From: Microbacterium paraoxydans
Lineage (GTDB): Bacteria; Actinomycetota; Actinomycetes; Actinomycetales; Microbacteriaceae
Assembly (NCBI RefSeq): GCF_018224615.1
Contig: NZ_JAGTUK010000001.1
Location: 558,001 to 622,000 of the forward strand
Length of the DNA: 64,000 bases
Direction of reading: 5' to 3'
Shown here: positions 25,656 through 33,958 of the stretch, in pieces
Position numbering within the stretch: position 1 is the stretch's first letter
Layout of the letters: each line of letters starts with the position of its first letter
The notes under the pieces: generated by a model
The model's database searches: none
Told to the model about the DNA's origin: nothing
What the model saw: only the letters and a program-made list of their open reading frames with translations
Position numbers and translations under genes: made by a program

Positions 25656-26987
25656 GTGGTGAAAAGAGCGATCTTCGACGCCAAGACGCGTCTGCTGATG
25701 CGGAACGACCGACGCGCATTCGAGGGGATGGTCCGTAACGAGCGCCTGGGGGAGGCTGCTTTCGACGAGCTGTCGAGCGGTGCGGCGACGCGCATCGCCC
25801 TGCACGCCTTCGATTCGTCTCCGTTCTACCGCGAGCTGTACGGCGGTGCGGGGTTCGAGCGCGACGACATCGCGGAGCCGCGCAACTTCGCCTCGCTACC
25901 GGTCGTGACCAAGGCCGCTCTGCGCGACGCGGGCGACGCCGTGCTGTCCACGACGGTGTTCGCACAGCGCGCCCTGGTGTCGCAGACCGGTGGCAGCACG
26001 GGCTCGCCGTTGCGGGTGCGGAACGACGCGGCGGCGCCCACCGCGGCGATGTGGTGGCGGATCTATCGCTGGTGGGGTGTCCATCCCGCGGACGACATGG
26101 CCTTCATCTACCGCCGTCTGCGGCAGGGCAGGGAGGCCCTGGTGTACGCGGCGCAGTGGTGGCCGAGCCGTCACCTCCACCTGGACGCCCGAGCGATCAC
26201 CGATGAGGCGATCGAGACGTTCGTCCGTGAGTGGCAGCGCGTGCACCCGCGGCTCCTCGTCGCGTACGTCGAGGGAGCGACCGCCGTGGCGACCCACCTC
26301 GCGCGCACCGGACGCACCCTGCCGACCGCCGCCGTCTCGGTGACGGCGGCGATGCTGCAACCCGGGCAGCGCGCCCTGCTCGAGTCGGTCTTCCGCGCGC
26401 CGGTGTACGACACGTACCGCTCGGCGGAGATCCCGTGGATCGCGGCGGAATGCGAGCAGCACGAAGGGCTGCACGTGGCCGGCGACCAGCGCTTGGTGGA
26501 GATCGTCGACGACGCAGGCCGCGCGCTGGAAGCCGGTGCGGAGGGCTCGGTGGTCGTCACCGACTTCAGCAACGAGGTCTTCCCGCTCGTGCGCTATGAG
26601 ATGGGGGATCGATCGCGACGACTCGACGGCCGGTGCGGGTGCGGGCGGGTCTTCCCGCGCATCACGCCCGTGCAGGGGCGCCTGGCCGACGTCGTGCGGA
26701 CTCCGTCTGGTCGTCGGATCACGGGCGGACTGAGTGGTCTGTTCCTCGGGGATCCCGGTGCGATCCGACAGATGCAGGTCGTGCAGGCGGCCGACTACGC
26801 GATCACCATTCGCTATGTCCCGTCGACGCCGGGTGGGGCGCGGGACGCGGCGGACGCGGCGGTGCGCACACTGCGCACCCTGCTGGGCGACGACGCGGTC
26901 GAGGTATCGGCGGTGGAGGTCGCGAGCATCGAGAGCCAGGGCGGCAAGGCGCGCCTCGTGATCTCGCACGCTCCGGACGCCGCCTGA
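25656..26987 (+). CDS. PaaK/CapK-like adenylate-forming enzyme
   Basis: This is a 443-residue cytoplasmic protein. SQTGGSTGSPLRV (about 109-121) is the AMP/ATP-binding P-loop of phenylacetate-CoA-ligase-like enzymes, YRSAEIPWIAAEC (about 252-264) the A5-type motif, and YEMGDRS with a CGCGR cluster follows near 315-330. Members of this branch (CapK) occur in many capsule loci and are thought to activate a carboxylic acid for transfer to sugar, but the substrate is rarely known. GTG at 25656 or the next codon may be the start, since GGGGGA precedes both. It lies in the middle of a three-gene forward run that encodes polymer assembly functions. Confidence 0.75.
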   Translation: MVKRAIFDAKTRLLMRNDRRAFEGMVRNERLGEAAFDELSSGAATRIALHAFDSSPFYRELYGGAGFERDDIAEPRNFASLPVVTKAALRDAGDAVLSTTVFAQRALVSQTGGSTGSPLRVRNDAAAPTAAMWWRIYRWWGVHPADDMAFIYRRLRQGREALVYAAQWWPSRHLHLDARAITDEAIETFVREWQRVHPRLLVAYVEGATAVATHLARTGRTLPTAAVSVTAAMLQPGQRALLESVFRAPVYDTYRSAEIPWIAAECEQHEGLHVAGDQRLVEIVDDAGRALEAGAEGSVVVTDFSNEVFPLVRYEMGDRSRRLDGRCGCGRVFPRITPVQGRLADVVRTPSGRRITGGLSGLFLGDPGAIRQMQVVQAADYAITIRYVPSTPGGARDAADAAVRTLRTLLGDDAVEVSAVEVASIESQGGKARLVISHAPDAA

Positions 26988-27087
26988 ACGGCGACATCGC
27001 TCACGGCTCGTCAACAGGACCGAGTACTAGACTTACGCCGTTCTGCGCCCGATGACGTGTCGGGCGCCGCATTGGGGGAGTGCATAA

Positions 27088-28014
27088 GTGGCAACACACT
27101 GGACTTTGGAAGACCTCTATCGAGGGGTCATGCAGTCGTGGATGGTCCTGGTGGGGACGATCGTCGCGTTCGCGCTGATCGGTTTCGGGATCTTCCTCAT
27201 CTATCCGCAGAAGTACACCGCGGAAGCGCAGCACACGGTCGAGCCGATCAGCGTGCTCTCGACCGGGTCGAGCTTCAACACGGTGAACATGGAGACCGAG
27301 AAGGTCGTGGCGACCTCGACCGCCGTGCTCAAGCGTGCCGTCGAGGACCTGGAGGACACGTCGATCGAGGCGCTGCGCAACAACACCGTGATCGATGTGC
27401 CGCGCAACTCGCAGGTGCTGAGCTTCCAGGTCACCGCGAACACACCACAGGCGGCCGCCGACCGGGCGAACGCGCTCGCGGAGGCTTACGGCGCTCAGCG
27501 CACCGACAACGCGCGCGCCGTGGTGGAGCAGACCACGGCGGAGTTGGGGGACTCCATCGCGCAGCTGCAGGCCGTCGTCGATTCGCAGCCCATCGACAGC
27601 AGCGAGCGCGCTGCCACGCAGCTGCAGCTCCAGGGCCTTCTCGACCAGCAGGCGCGGATCACGGCGACACCGTTCTACTCGGGCACGCTCGTGACGCCGG
27701 CCGATCCGCCGCAGAAGTCGAACCGACCGTCCGTACTGGTCTTCATCGCCGCTGGGCTCTTCCTCGGCATCCTGGTGGGAGCGATCGCCGCGCTCATCGT
27801 GTCGCGAGTTCGCAACGGCCCCGGCGCGACCTACAAGCGCAGCGCCGCCGAAGAGCCCAAGGGCGACGACGGCGACAGCGCCGGTGAGTCGCTCACGCAC
27901 GACGACGTCGCCCTCGACGAGGACGACCGGTTGCTCGAGCCGGAGGACGCGGGTCTTCCGGTGGCCCGTCCGATCGGCGCACCCAAGCGCGGGCACACGG
28001 CATCGCGCCGCTGA
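27088..28014 (+). CDS. Wzz-like polysaccharide chain-length/co-polymerase protein without kinase domain
   Basis: The protein has 308 residues. A membrane helix at about 18-38, an extracytoplasmic alpha-helical region with coiled coils (about 40-215), a Pro-rich turn (PADPPQKSNRPS) and a second helix at about 222-246 are the PCP layout of Wzz/KpsE proteins. The acidic cytoplasmic tail of about 60 residues carries no Walker motifs, so this is not a BY-kinase fusion. It should control the length of polymer made by the Wzy protein at 35460. GTG at 27088 follows TGGGGGAG. A TAGACT hexamer at 27028-27033 may be its -10 element. A terminator follows. Confidence 0.8.
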   Translation: MATHWTLEDLYRGVMQSWMVLVGTIVAFALIGFGIFLIYPQKYTAEAQHTVEPISVLSTGSSFNTVNMETEKVVATSTAVLKRAVEDLEDTSIEALRNNTVIDVPRNSQVLSFQVTANTPQAAADRANALAEAYGAQRTDNARAVVEQTTAELGDSIAQLQAVVDSQPIDSSERAATQLQLQGLLDQQARITATPFYSGTLVTPADPPQKSNRPSVLVFIAAGLFLGILVGAIAALIVSRVRNGPGATYKRSAAEEPKGDDGDSAGESLTHDDVALDEDDRLLEPEDAGLPVARPIGAPKRGHTASRR

Positions 28015-28026
28015 CGAGACGCACGG

Positions 28027-28067
28027 CAGAAGGGCACCGGGGTCATGACGGCCCCGGTGCCCTTCTG
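28027..28067. terminator. Bidirectional terminator between the Wzz-like and GH16 genes
   Basis: A near-perfect stem of about 18 bp (28027-28044 with 28050-28067) has a tight loop and lies between the two convergent stop codons. Confidence 0.85.
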
Positions 28068-28080
28068 TCCTCTCGCGGCT

Positions 28081-29673
28081 TCAGCCCTTGTAGCTCCAGA
28101 CCCGGACGTAGTCGACCTGGAAGTCAAGGTTCTGGGTCGCGGACTTGTCCGCCGGGTTGGGCAGACCCCAGTACGTCGCCGACGGTCCGACGTGCAGGTT
28201 CAGCCGCATGTGCAGTGGTGACCCGAAGTAGTTCGGGTTCCACAGGTTGGGATGCGTGGCGGGGGTCGCGCGCAGCAGCTGCTTGCCGTCGACGATCACG
28301 GCCGCATACGTCGGGGTGAACTCGAACGCGTACGTGTGGAAGTCCTTCCACACGGGCGTCGACGCGCCGTAGTCGGCGTGGTGCCAGATGTACCGCTGGT
28401 TGGCGGAGGGCGTCGACGTGTGGGTGTGGATCGTGGTGGTGGCGGTGTCGATCCGCTGGTCGCGCACCGCCGTCTCGTCGTAGCCCCACGCCTCCATGAT
28501 GTCGATCTCGCCGGACTGGTTGTTGCGCAGCCAGAAAGCGGCGAGGGAGCCGAATGTGTGGGGTCCGCTCGGTGTCTTGGCGCGGATCTCCCAGCGGCCG
28601 TACTGCTGGCTCATGCTCACGTCGTCCGACTGAAGACGACGCTGGTCGAGATAGCCGGTGTCGTGCCACAGTTCGCGCGGACCGCTCTGGCTGGACGGGC
28701 GGATGGCCGGCGTGCTCCGCCAGTCGGCACGGATATGGAGGATGCCGCTGCCATCCACCGTCACCTGGTCACGGTCGACGACGGCCGCATCGAACAGCAG
28801 GCCGAGGTCGTCCTGCCCGCGGACGTTCCACTTCGCGGGGTCGACAGCAGGGCTGCCGGAGGCGTCCCGATAGGTGAACTCGTCGCGCCAGGTGGGGGCG
28901 CCCCAGCCGGGGACGCTGCCGTCGGTGGCGGGGGGAGTCGTCGGCTGCTGCGGCTGTGCCGGCGGTGTGGTCGGCTTCGGTGTCGGGGTGGGCGTGGGCT
29001 TCGGCGTCGGGGTGGGCTTGGGGGCGGGAGCGGTGACGGCGGGCTTGTCTTCGCGGACGAGGTGCGCGTCGAAGCTGATGTTGTGGGTCTCGCGCCAGTT
29101 GGAGAGCACCTGCACCGCGATCGTGTTGCTTCCGGCGCGGAACAGGCGGGCGGGGATCGAGAACGACACCGGGCTGTTGCGGGCGGCGGTCGACGATGGG
29201 GCGGCGGTCGCGTAGCTCTTGTCGGTGATGCGTCCGGTCGGTGCGTTCTTGCGACCGACCTCGACGCCGTTGACCCAGACGACGATGCCGTCGTCCGCCC
29301 AGGTGTTCACCCACGCCCATTCCGGCATATCGGAAGTGAGCGTGAAGGTCTTGGTGAAGTACGTGGCGAGCGGCTGCTGACCGGAGGTGCGCGGAATGAG
29401 GGTGCCGACCGTGCCGGTGCCGGTTCCGGCGCCGAGTGGTGCCTTGCCGGTCTTCCAGGTGTTCGCGGCCGTCTGCCACCCGGTGGGTGGGGGCGTCGCC
29501 GCGCGGTGGTAGGACCAGCCGGCGGAGCCACGAGGGATCACGGATGTGATCGTGCTGTCAGCGGCCACGGCCGGCGCGCTGGCGGCGAACGATGCCCCGA
29601 CGACAGCGAGTGCGGCGACGAGGGCGAAAAGGATGCGATGGATGGGGGTTCGGGTGTGTGTCTTCAGCTTCAT
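28081..29673 (-). CDS. Secreted GH16 glycosidase with an N-terminal carbohydrate-binding-like module
   Basis: The protein has 530 residues. A Sec signal (cleavage near AVAAD, residue 38) is followed by a 155-residue galactose-binding-like module that matches the C-terminal modules of the three fibrinogen-like proteins (ADDGIVVWVNGVEVGR and NSPVSFSIPARLFRAGSNTI). After a Pro/Thr/Lys-rich linker comes a GH16 domain with the catalytic EIDIMEAW (nucleophile Glu389, acid/base Glu394) and a C-terminal VDYVRVWSY strand. GH16 enzymes cut beta-1,3/1,4 glucans, galactans and similar polymers. Placed in a polysaccharide locus, it probably trims or releases the polymer. The ATG at 29673 has only a weak binding site; a hairpin with a T-run lies just upstream. 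Confidence 0.85.
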   Translation of the reverse strand: MKLKTHTRTPIHRILFALVAALAVVGASFAASAPAVAADSTITSVIPRGSAGWSYHRAATPPPTGWQTAANTWKTGKAPLGAGTGTGTVGTLIPRTSGQQPLATYFTKTFTLTSDMPEWAWVNTWADDGIVVWVNGVEVGRKNAPTGRITDKSYATAAPSSTAARNSPVSFSIPARLFRAGSNTIAVQVLSNWRETHNISFDAHLVREDKPAVTAPAPKPTPTPKPTPTPTPKPTTPPAQPQQPTTPPATDGSVPGWGAPTWRDEFTYRDASGSPAVDPAKWNVRGQDDLGLLFDAAVVDRDQVTVDGSGILHIRADWRSTPAIRPSSQSGPRELWHDTGYLDQRRLQSDDVSMSQQYGRWEIRAKTPSGPHTFGSLAAFWLRNNQSGEIDIMEAWGYDETAVRDQRIDTATTTIHTHTSTPSANQRYIWHHADYGASTPVWKDFHTYAFEFTPTYAAVIVDGKQLLRATPATHPNLWNPNYFGSPLHMRLNLHVGPSATYWGLPNPADKSATQNLDFQVDYVRVWSYKG

Positions 29674-29689
29674 CTCGAGGGGGAGCAAA

Positions 29690-29726
29690 ACGGTGCTGTG
29701 CAAACCGGTCGCTCACACAGCACCGT
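29690..29726 (-). terminator. Hairpin with T-run directly before the GH16 start (terminator or attenuator)
   Basis: A perfect 11-bp stem (29690-29700 with 29716-29726) is followed on the minus strand by TTTTGC, the layout of an intrinsic terminator, and ends 16 bases before the GH16 ATG. It may end the oxidoreductase transcript or attenuate GH16 expression. Confidence 0.6.
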
Positions 29727-29791
29727 CCGGGTTGCGGATGCGGGCCGAGCATTCCCCCTCGATGCATCCTATGGACGGGTGTTGTCCGCCT

Positions 29792-29797
29792 ACTATA
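29792..29797 (-). promoter_or_regulatory. Possible -10 element for the GH16 gene
   Basis: TATAGT on the minus strand overlaps the stop codon of the gene at 29793. No good -35 is seen. If used, the GH16 mRNA would have a leader of about 110 bases containing the T-run hairpin at 29690. Confidence 0.35.
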
Positions 29798-30689
29798 CGG
29801 CGTCGCTGCCCCAAAGCTCCCTGACAATACCCGTGGTGCTTTCGATCGACGATCGCGACGAGGCCCCGAACACGATCGACTCGACGTTCGCGTGGTCGTG
29901 GATCCACTCCAGTGCGCGGCGGGGCGGGATGGCTCCGGATGCGAACACCGACATGGCGACCGGGCGGAACGGACGCTCTCGGAGTGCCTTCTCGTACGCC
30001 TCGATACCGCCGGACATGCGGAAGCCGATCTCATTGATATTGGCGCAGACGATCGGGTTCTTCACGCCCACGCGGTCGAGCGTGTCGAGGAGCATCGGCA
30101 GGTTCATCGTGATGAAACCGGGCTCGGCGTTGTACCGCTCGCGTACATGACGGTCGAAGATCGCGAAGGCTTCGTCGAAGCCCAGCCCGAGCATCAGATC
30201 GACAACGACGTTCTGCAGGAAGATCACCGGGGTGCTGAGCCCCTGGAACATCTTCATCTCCGCATCGACGAGCAGGGTGATGATGCCCTCGATGTCCTTC
30301 TTCACGAAGGACTTGCCCCCGCGCATCGCGGCGTTGAGCAGACCCTCCTCCGGAAGGAACTGCTTCAGCGCACCGAGCATGCCGTTGTCGGTCACGGCAT
30401 TGGCGTACTTGTGCGCGTACGGCATGCAGGGATAGAAGCGATAGTCGGCGTAGCGCTCCGGGTTCGCCCTCATGTGGTCGCACACCTCGGCGATGCGCTC
30501 GTGCGTGGTGCACATGAGCGTACGAATCCCGTTGTCGAGGGCGATGTCGACCACGTCGATGATCGCCTGGGTGTCTTGGAACCGGATGGCCTGGGCGCGC
30601 GCCTTCTCCTCGGACATGTGGTTGATGCCGAAGAACTGGTTGTCTCCCAGCAGCAGCCGGTCCATCGTGGTCGTCGTCATCTCGCTCAT
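29793..30689 (-). CDS. Conserved protein, probable TIM-barrel enzyme, partner of the Gfo/Idh oxidoreductase
   Basis: The protein has 298 residues and no signal or membrane segment. It begins LLLGDNQFFGINH and continues with alternating beta strands and helices (DNGIRTLMCTTHERI, YRFYPCMPYAHKYANA, FITMNLPMLLDTLDRVG, NPIVCANINEIGFRMSGG, PVAMSVFASGAIPP, ESIVFGAS), which suggests an eight-stranded barrel, perhaps distantly related to aldo/keto reductases. I do not recognise the family. Its ATG overlaps the stop of the oxidoreductase gene (ATGA), so the two are coupled and probably act on the same sugar intermediate. GAGGAAGG precedes the start. Confidence 0.55.
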   Translation of the reverse strand: MSEMTTTTMDRLLLGDNQFFGINHMSEEKARAQAIRFQDTQAIIDVVDIALDNGIRTLMCTTHERIAEVCDHMRANPERYADYRFYPCMPYAHKYANAVTDNGMLGALKQFLPEEGLLNAAMRGGKSFVKKDIEGIITLLVDAEMKMFQGLSTPVIFLQNVVVDLMLGLGFDEAFAIFDRHVRERYNAEPGFITMNLPMLLDTLDRVGVKNPIVCANINEIGFRMSGGIEAYEKALRERPFRPVAMSVFASGAIPPRRALEWIHDHANVESIVFGASSRSSIESTTGIVRELWGSDAV

Positions 30690-31813
30690 GCCTTCCTCCC
30701 ACGCCCGAACAGTCCGCGCTTCGACGCGGGAGCCGCGGCAACCGCGGCAGGAGCCGGTGCGGAAGCCGCAGCGGCAGCGGAGTCCTGAAGGATCCACTCG
30801 ATCACACGGTCGGTTTCGGCCGCCCCGGCGAAGCCGTTCTCGCGTGCCTCCGTCTCGCCCGCCGCGATGGCATCGACGAAGGACGCCAGCTGTGCGCTGT
30901 ACTCCTCGCCGCGGAGATAGAAGGCGACCTGCTCGGTGAGGTCGGTCGTATAGGAGATGTTCCACCCGGCACGATAGCCCGGGGGAATCGTGGCGCCCTC
31001 ACGAAGGTAGACGCGCAGTTCCTGGCGGTCGGCGATGATCCGGCCCTGCGATCCCGAGATCGTGACCGACGTGGACATCTTCCGGAAGGACTCGTCCGAC
31101 CAGTTCACCGACAGCTGCACGCTCAGCCCATCCGGGTAGTCGAGCGTCGAGTAGACCTCGTCGTCGATGTCGGCGGAGAAGATGCTGTTGAGCACCGAAC
31201 CGCGCACGCGCTCCGGTGTGCCCAGGTACCAGTTGACGAGATTGAGCGGGTGCGCCGCGTAGTCGTAGACGCAGCCGCCGCCCGTCGACCGCTTGGTGCG
31301 CCAGGTCGAGCCCTTCGGCTTGAGCACCACGGGGCCGTAGGCCTCGGCGAGCACGTGCGTCACGCGTCCGAGCGCCCCGGCGTCGAGGAGGCGCTTGACC
31401 TCCTGGAACGTGGCGATGAAGCGGTTGTGGAAGCCCACCTGTGCGATGAGCCCCCGCTCGGCGGCCAGGGCGGCGAGCTCGAGCGATTCGGCGGCGCTCA
31501 GCGTGAGCGGCTTCTCGCAGAAGACGTGCACCCCGCGCTCGAGAGCACTGCGGACGAGAGTGGCGTGCGAGGCGTTCGGCGTGGCGATGATCACCGCCTC
31601 CGGCGCCGCATCGTCGAGCATCTTGTCGAGCGTCGAGTAGGTCGGCGCCCCCGTGTACTTGTTGAGCACGTCGAGCAGGTAGTCCGTGGCGTCGACGACG
31701 CCCACCAGCTCGACGTTGTGCAGAGCTCGCACGATGGACAAATGGGAAAGCCCCATCTTCCCCACGCCGACGACTCCGACTCGTACACGTCGTGTGTCAG
31801 TGTTTTCTGGCAC
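30686..31813 (-). CDS. Gfo/Idh/MocA family oxidoreductase
   Basis: This is a 375-residue NAD(P)-dependent sugar oxidoreductase. The N-terminal dinucleotide fold shows VGVVGVGKMG (residues 11-20), then IIATPNASHA and the family's CEKPL motif (about 99-103). YDYAAHPLNLVNW (about 180-192) carries the conserved catalytic-region His. The C-terminal 35 residues are Ala/Pro-rich and end in basic RGLFGRGRKA, an extension absent from typical members. Such enzymes modify nucleotide sugars, for example by 3-keto formation. The GTG start at 31813 follows AAGGGGAT. The coupled gene at 29793 comes next. Confidence 0.8.
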   Translation of the reverse strand: MPENTDTRRVRVGVVGVGKMGLSHLSIVRALHNVELVGVVDATDYLLDVLNKYTGAPTYSTLDKMLDDAAPEAVIIATPNASHATLVRSALERGVHVFCEKPLTLSAAESLELAALAAERGLIAQVGFHNRFIATFQEVKRLLDAGALGRVTHVLAEAYGPVVLKPKGSTWRTKRSTGGGCVYDYAAHPLNLVNWYLGTPERVRGSVLNSIFSADIDDEVYSTLDYPDGLSVQLSVNWSDESFRKMSTSVTISGSQGRIIADRQELRVYLREGATIPPGYRAGWNISYTTDLTEQVAFYLRGEEYSAQLASFVDAIAAGETEARENGFAGAAETDRVIEWILQDSAAAAASAPAPAAVAAAPASKRGLFGRGRKA

Positions 31814-31881
31814 GACGAAATCCCCTTCCCCAGTTGGTTTCCCCTTCAGAAGACATCCCTCCCCGTAGGGACGCCAGCCGC

Positions 31882-31887
31882 TATACT
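31882..31887 (+). promoter_or_regulatory. Candidate -10 element for the GT2-pssD-pssE operon
   Basis: TATACT on the plus strand lies about 120 bases before the GT2 start at 32010. Downstream, within the likely leader, sit an inverted repeat TTCGCG-N9-CGCGAA (31897-31917) and a second TCGCGA, a possible operator. Confidence 0.45.
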
Positions 31888-32009
31888 AACCCGAAGTTCG
31901 CGTTGTGTCATCGCGAATATCGCGACGGGATGGGGCCCGATGCGATCTAGGGGAATCTTCCGGCCGCGGCGGCGACGTCGACCGGATGCGTCACATAAGG
32001 GGAGTGACC

Positions 32010-32921
32010 ATGCAGTACGAAGTGTCTGTCGTCGTGCCTACGCACAACCGTCCCGAGTTGATGAAACTCGCGGTCGAGAGCGTGCTCGCACAGAAGTCGT
32101 CCGTCCGCGGCGAGGTCGTGATCGTGTTCGACGCCTGTCCGATCGAGGTGCCGAACGTCGAGGTGCCCGACGGCTGGACCGTCCGGGGCATCTCCAACTC
32201 ACGCACCCGCGGGCTCGCGGGTGCGCGCAACTCGGGGATCATCGCCGCGGAAGGGCGGCTCGTGGCCTTCCTCGACGACGACGACGAATGGCTGCCGGGC
32301 AAGCTGGCGGCCCAGCTGCGGCGGTTCGAGGAGAGGCCAGAGGCGATCATCGTCGGTACCGCCATGGTCGTCGATGACGGCAGCAACCGCATCGTCCGCC
32401 GTGTGCCGTCGGACGACCTCACCCACGAAGACTTCCTGCGCAACCGCAACCCCGGGCTGCACTCGTCGAGCCTCATGTTCCGGCGCGAGGTGCTGCTCGG
32501 CGAACTGGGCCTGATCGACGAGGAACTGCCGCGGAGCTACGGCGAGGACTACGACATCCTCCTGCGCGGCTCCGCGATCGGGCTGGTGACCGTGGTGAAC
32601 GAGCCGCTGGTCCGCGTGCTGTGGACCGGGCAGTCGTACTACTTCGGAAAGTGGGCCGCATACGCCGAAGCGCTGCAGTACCTGCTGCGCAAACACCCCG
32701 ACTTCGCGACGATCCCGGCGGCCCTCGGGCGCATCGAGGCCCAGGTCGCGTTCTCGCTCGCGTCGGCAGGTCAGTCCAAGGAAGCGCGGACCTGGGCGTG
32801 GCGGGCCCTGCGCCACAACCCGAAGCAGGTGAAGGCGGCACTCGCGATCGCGATCTCATGGAAGCTCGTCACCCCGCAGGCGATCACGAAGGTCGTCCAG
32901 AAGCTCGGCCGGGGGATCTGA
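32010..32921 (+). CDS. GT2 family glycosyltransferase
   Basis: The protein has 303 residues. The GT-A fold is plain: SVVVPTHNRPELMKLAVESVL (an 8-28 strand-helix), GLAGARNSGI, and FLDDDDEW as the DxD metal and donor site near residue 90. EDYDILLRG near 178 supplies the acceptor-side ED motif. The C-terminal 70 residues are helical, TPR-like (GQSKEARTWAWRALRHNPKQ). It adds one sugar of the repeating unit on the cytoplasmic face. ATG at 32010 is chosen over an earlier in-frame start because AAGGGGAG sits correctly before it. It leads a tight operon with pssD (3 bases apart) and pssE. Confidence 0.85.
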   Translation: MQYEVSVVVPTHNRPELMKLAVESVLAQKSSVRGEVVIVFDACPIEVPNVEVPDGWTVRGISNSRTRGLAGARNSGIIAAEGRLVAFLDDDDEWLPGKLAAQLRRFEERPEAIIVGTAMVVDDGSNRIVRRVPSDDLTHEDFLRNRNPGLHSSSLMFRREVLLGELGLIDEELPRSYGEDYDILLRGSAIGLVTVVNEPLVRVLWTGQSYYFGKWAAYAEALQYLLRKHPDFATIPAALGRIEAQVAFSLASAGQSKEARTWAWRALRHNPKQVKAALAIAISWKLVTPQAITKVVQKLGRGI

Positions 32922-32924
32922 GCC

Positions 32925-33374
32925 ATGAAGATCCTGATCGCGTGCTCGTCGGGAGGGCATCTCACCCAGGCGCTCGCTCTCCGCGACTGGTGGGGTGAGC
33001 ACGAACGGTGCTGGGCCACGTTCCCGGTCGAGGACGCACGCTCACGGCTCGCCGATGAGAAGGTGTACGAGATCCACTACCCGACCGTGCGCAACATGCC
33101 CAACCTGATGCGCAACTTCGGGCTCGCCCGACGCGTGCTGGCCGAGGAGCGACCCGACATCGTGTTCTCCACCGGCGCGGCCATCGCGCTGCCCTTCTTC
33201 ACGCAGGCGCGGTTCTTCGGTGTCCGCACCGTGTACCTGGAGCCGGTCGATCGCATCACTTCGCCCGGCTTGAGCGGACGGCTCGTCTACCCGTTCGCGG
33301 ACGAGTTCCTCGTGCAGTGGGAGCGGATGCGCCGCTTCTACCCCGGCTCGCGCAACGTGGGGGTCGTGCTGTGA
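32925..33374 (+). CDS. PssD/Cps14F-type glycosyltransferase subunit (Alg14-like)
   Basis: The protein has 149 residues. ILIACSSGGHLTQAL at the N-terminus and DIVFSTGAAIALPFF are the marks of the Alg14/PssD half of a two-part GT-B transferase, which anchors the catalytic half at the membrane and binds the acceptor lipid. SGRLVYPFADEFLVQW near 110-125 closes the domain. It works only with the PssE-type subunit encoded next, and their genes overlap by GTGA. In known systems the pair adds the second sugar (glucuronic acid or galactose) to the lipid-linked primer. Confidence 0.85.
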   Translation: MKILIACSSGGHLTQALALRDWWGEHERCWATFPVEDARSRLADEKVYEIHYPTVRNMPNLMRNFGLARRVLAEERPDIVFSTGAAIALPFFTQARFFGVRTVYLEPVDRITSPGLSGRLVYPFADEFLVQWERMRRFYPGSRNVGVVL

Positions 33375-33937
33375 ACGCGCCGCTCGTCGTGGTCTCCGCC
33401 GGGACGTACCACCTGCCCTTCGACCGGCTCTCCGGCTGGGTGGAGGAATGGCTGCGTCAGAACCCGGGTGTCCGGCTCGTGATGCAGCACGGCCCCTCCG
33501 CACCCGTCACCGGAGCGGAGAACGTGGAGATCCTGCCCTACGCCGAGCTGCTGGACCTGTGCCGGACGGCCGACGCCGTCGTGCTGCAGGGGGGCGCCGG
33601 CGGTGTCATGGACATGCGAGCCCTGGGAATCGTGCCCATCGTCGTGCCACGGGTTCCCGGCGGGGGCGAGGTGGTCGACGATCACCAGCTCGTGTTCAGC
33701 GCCGAGATGGCGCAGCTCGGCATCATCCGTCGCGCACTGTCGTCCGCCGAGCTCGCGGCGCAGCTGGACAGCGCGCTCACCGGCGACGCCGCAGCCCCTG
33801 GCACCATCGCGACGCCCGGTGCCGACACCGTGCGCGCCCTGCTGGAACAGCCCGTCCGCCGCGCGCCCTGGTTCGCGTTCGTTCCGCGACTGTTCCGCAG
33901 CGGCACGGCGATCATCGCCACCAAGCTGCGACGCTGA
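33371..33937 (+). CDS. PssE/Cps14G-type glycosyltransferase subunit (Alg13-like)
   Basis: This 188-residue protein is the nucleotide-sugar binding half of the pair. It has the GT28 C-terminal signature: VVSAGTYHLPFDRL at the start, NVEILPYAELLDLCRTADAVV, then LQGGAGGVMDMRALGIVPIVVPR and the GEVVDDHQ donor-binding loop. The GTG start overlaps the PssD stop. A C-terminal amphipathic extension (APWFAFVPRLFRSGTAI) may contact the membrane. It converges on the Wzx gene with 21 bases between. Confidence 0.85.
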   Translation: MNAPLVVVSAGTYHLPFDRLSGWVEEWLRQNPGVRLVMQHGPSAPVTGAENVEILPYAELLDLCRTADAVVLQGGAGGVMDMRALGIVPIVVPRVPGGGEVVDDHQLVFSAEMAQLGIIRRALSSAELAAQLDSALTGDAAAPGTIATPGADTVRALLEQPVRRAPWFAFVPRLFRSGTAIIATKLRR

Positions 33938-33958
33938 CAGCCTGTGCGCCGGATCCCG

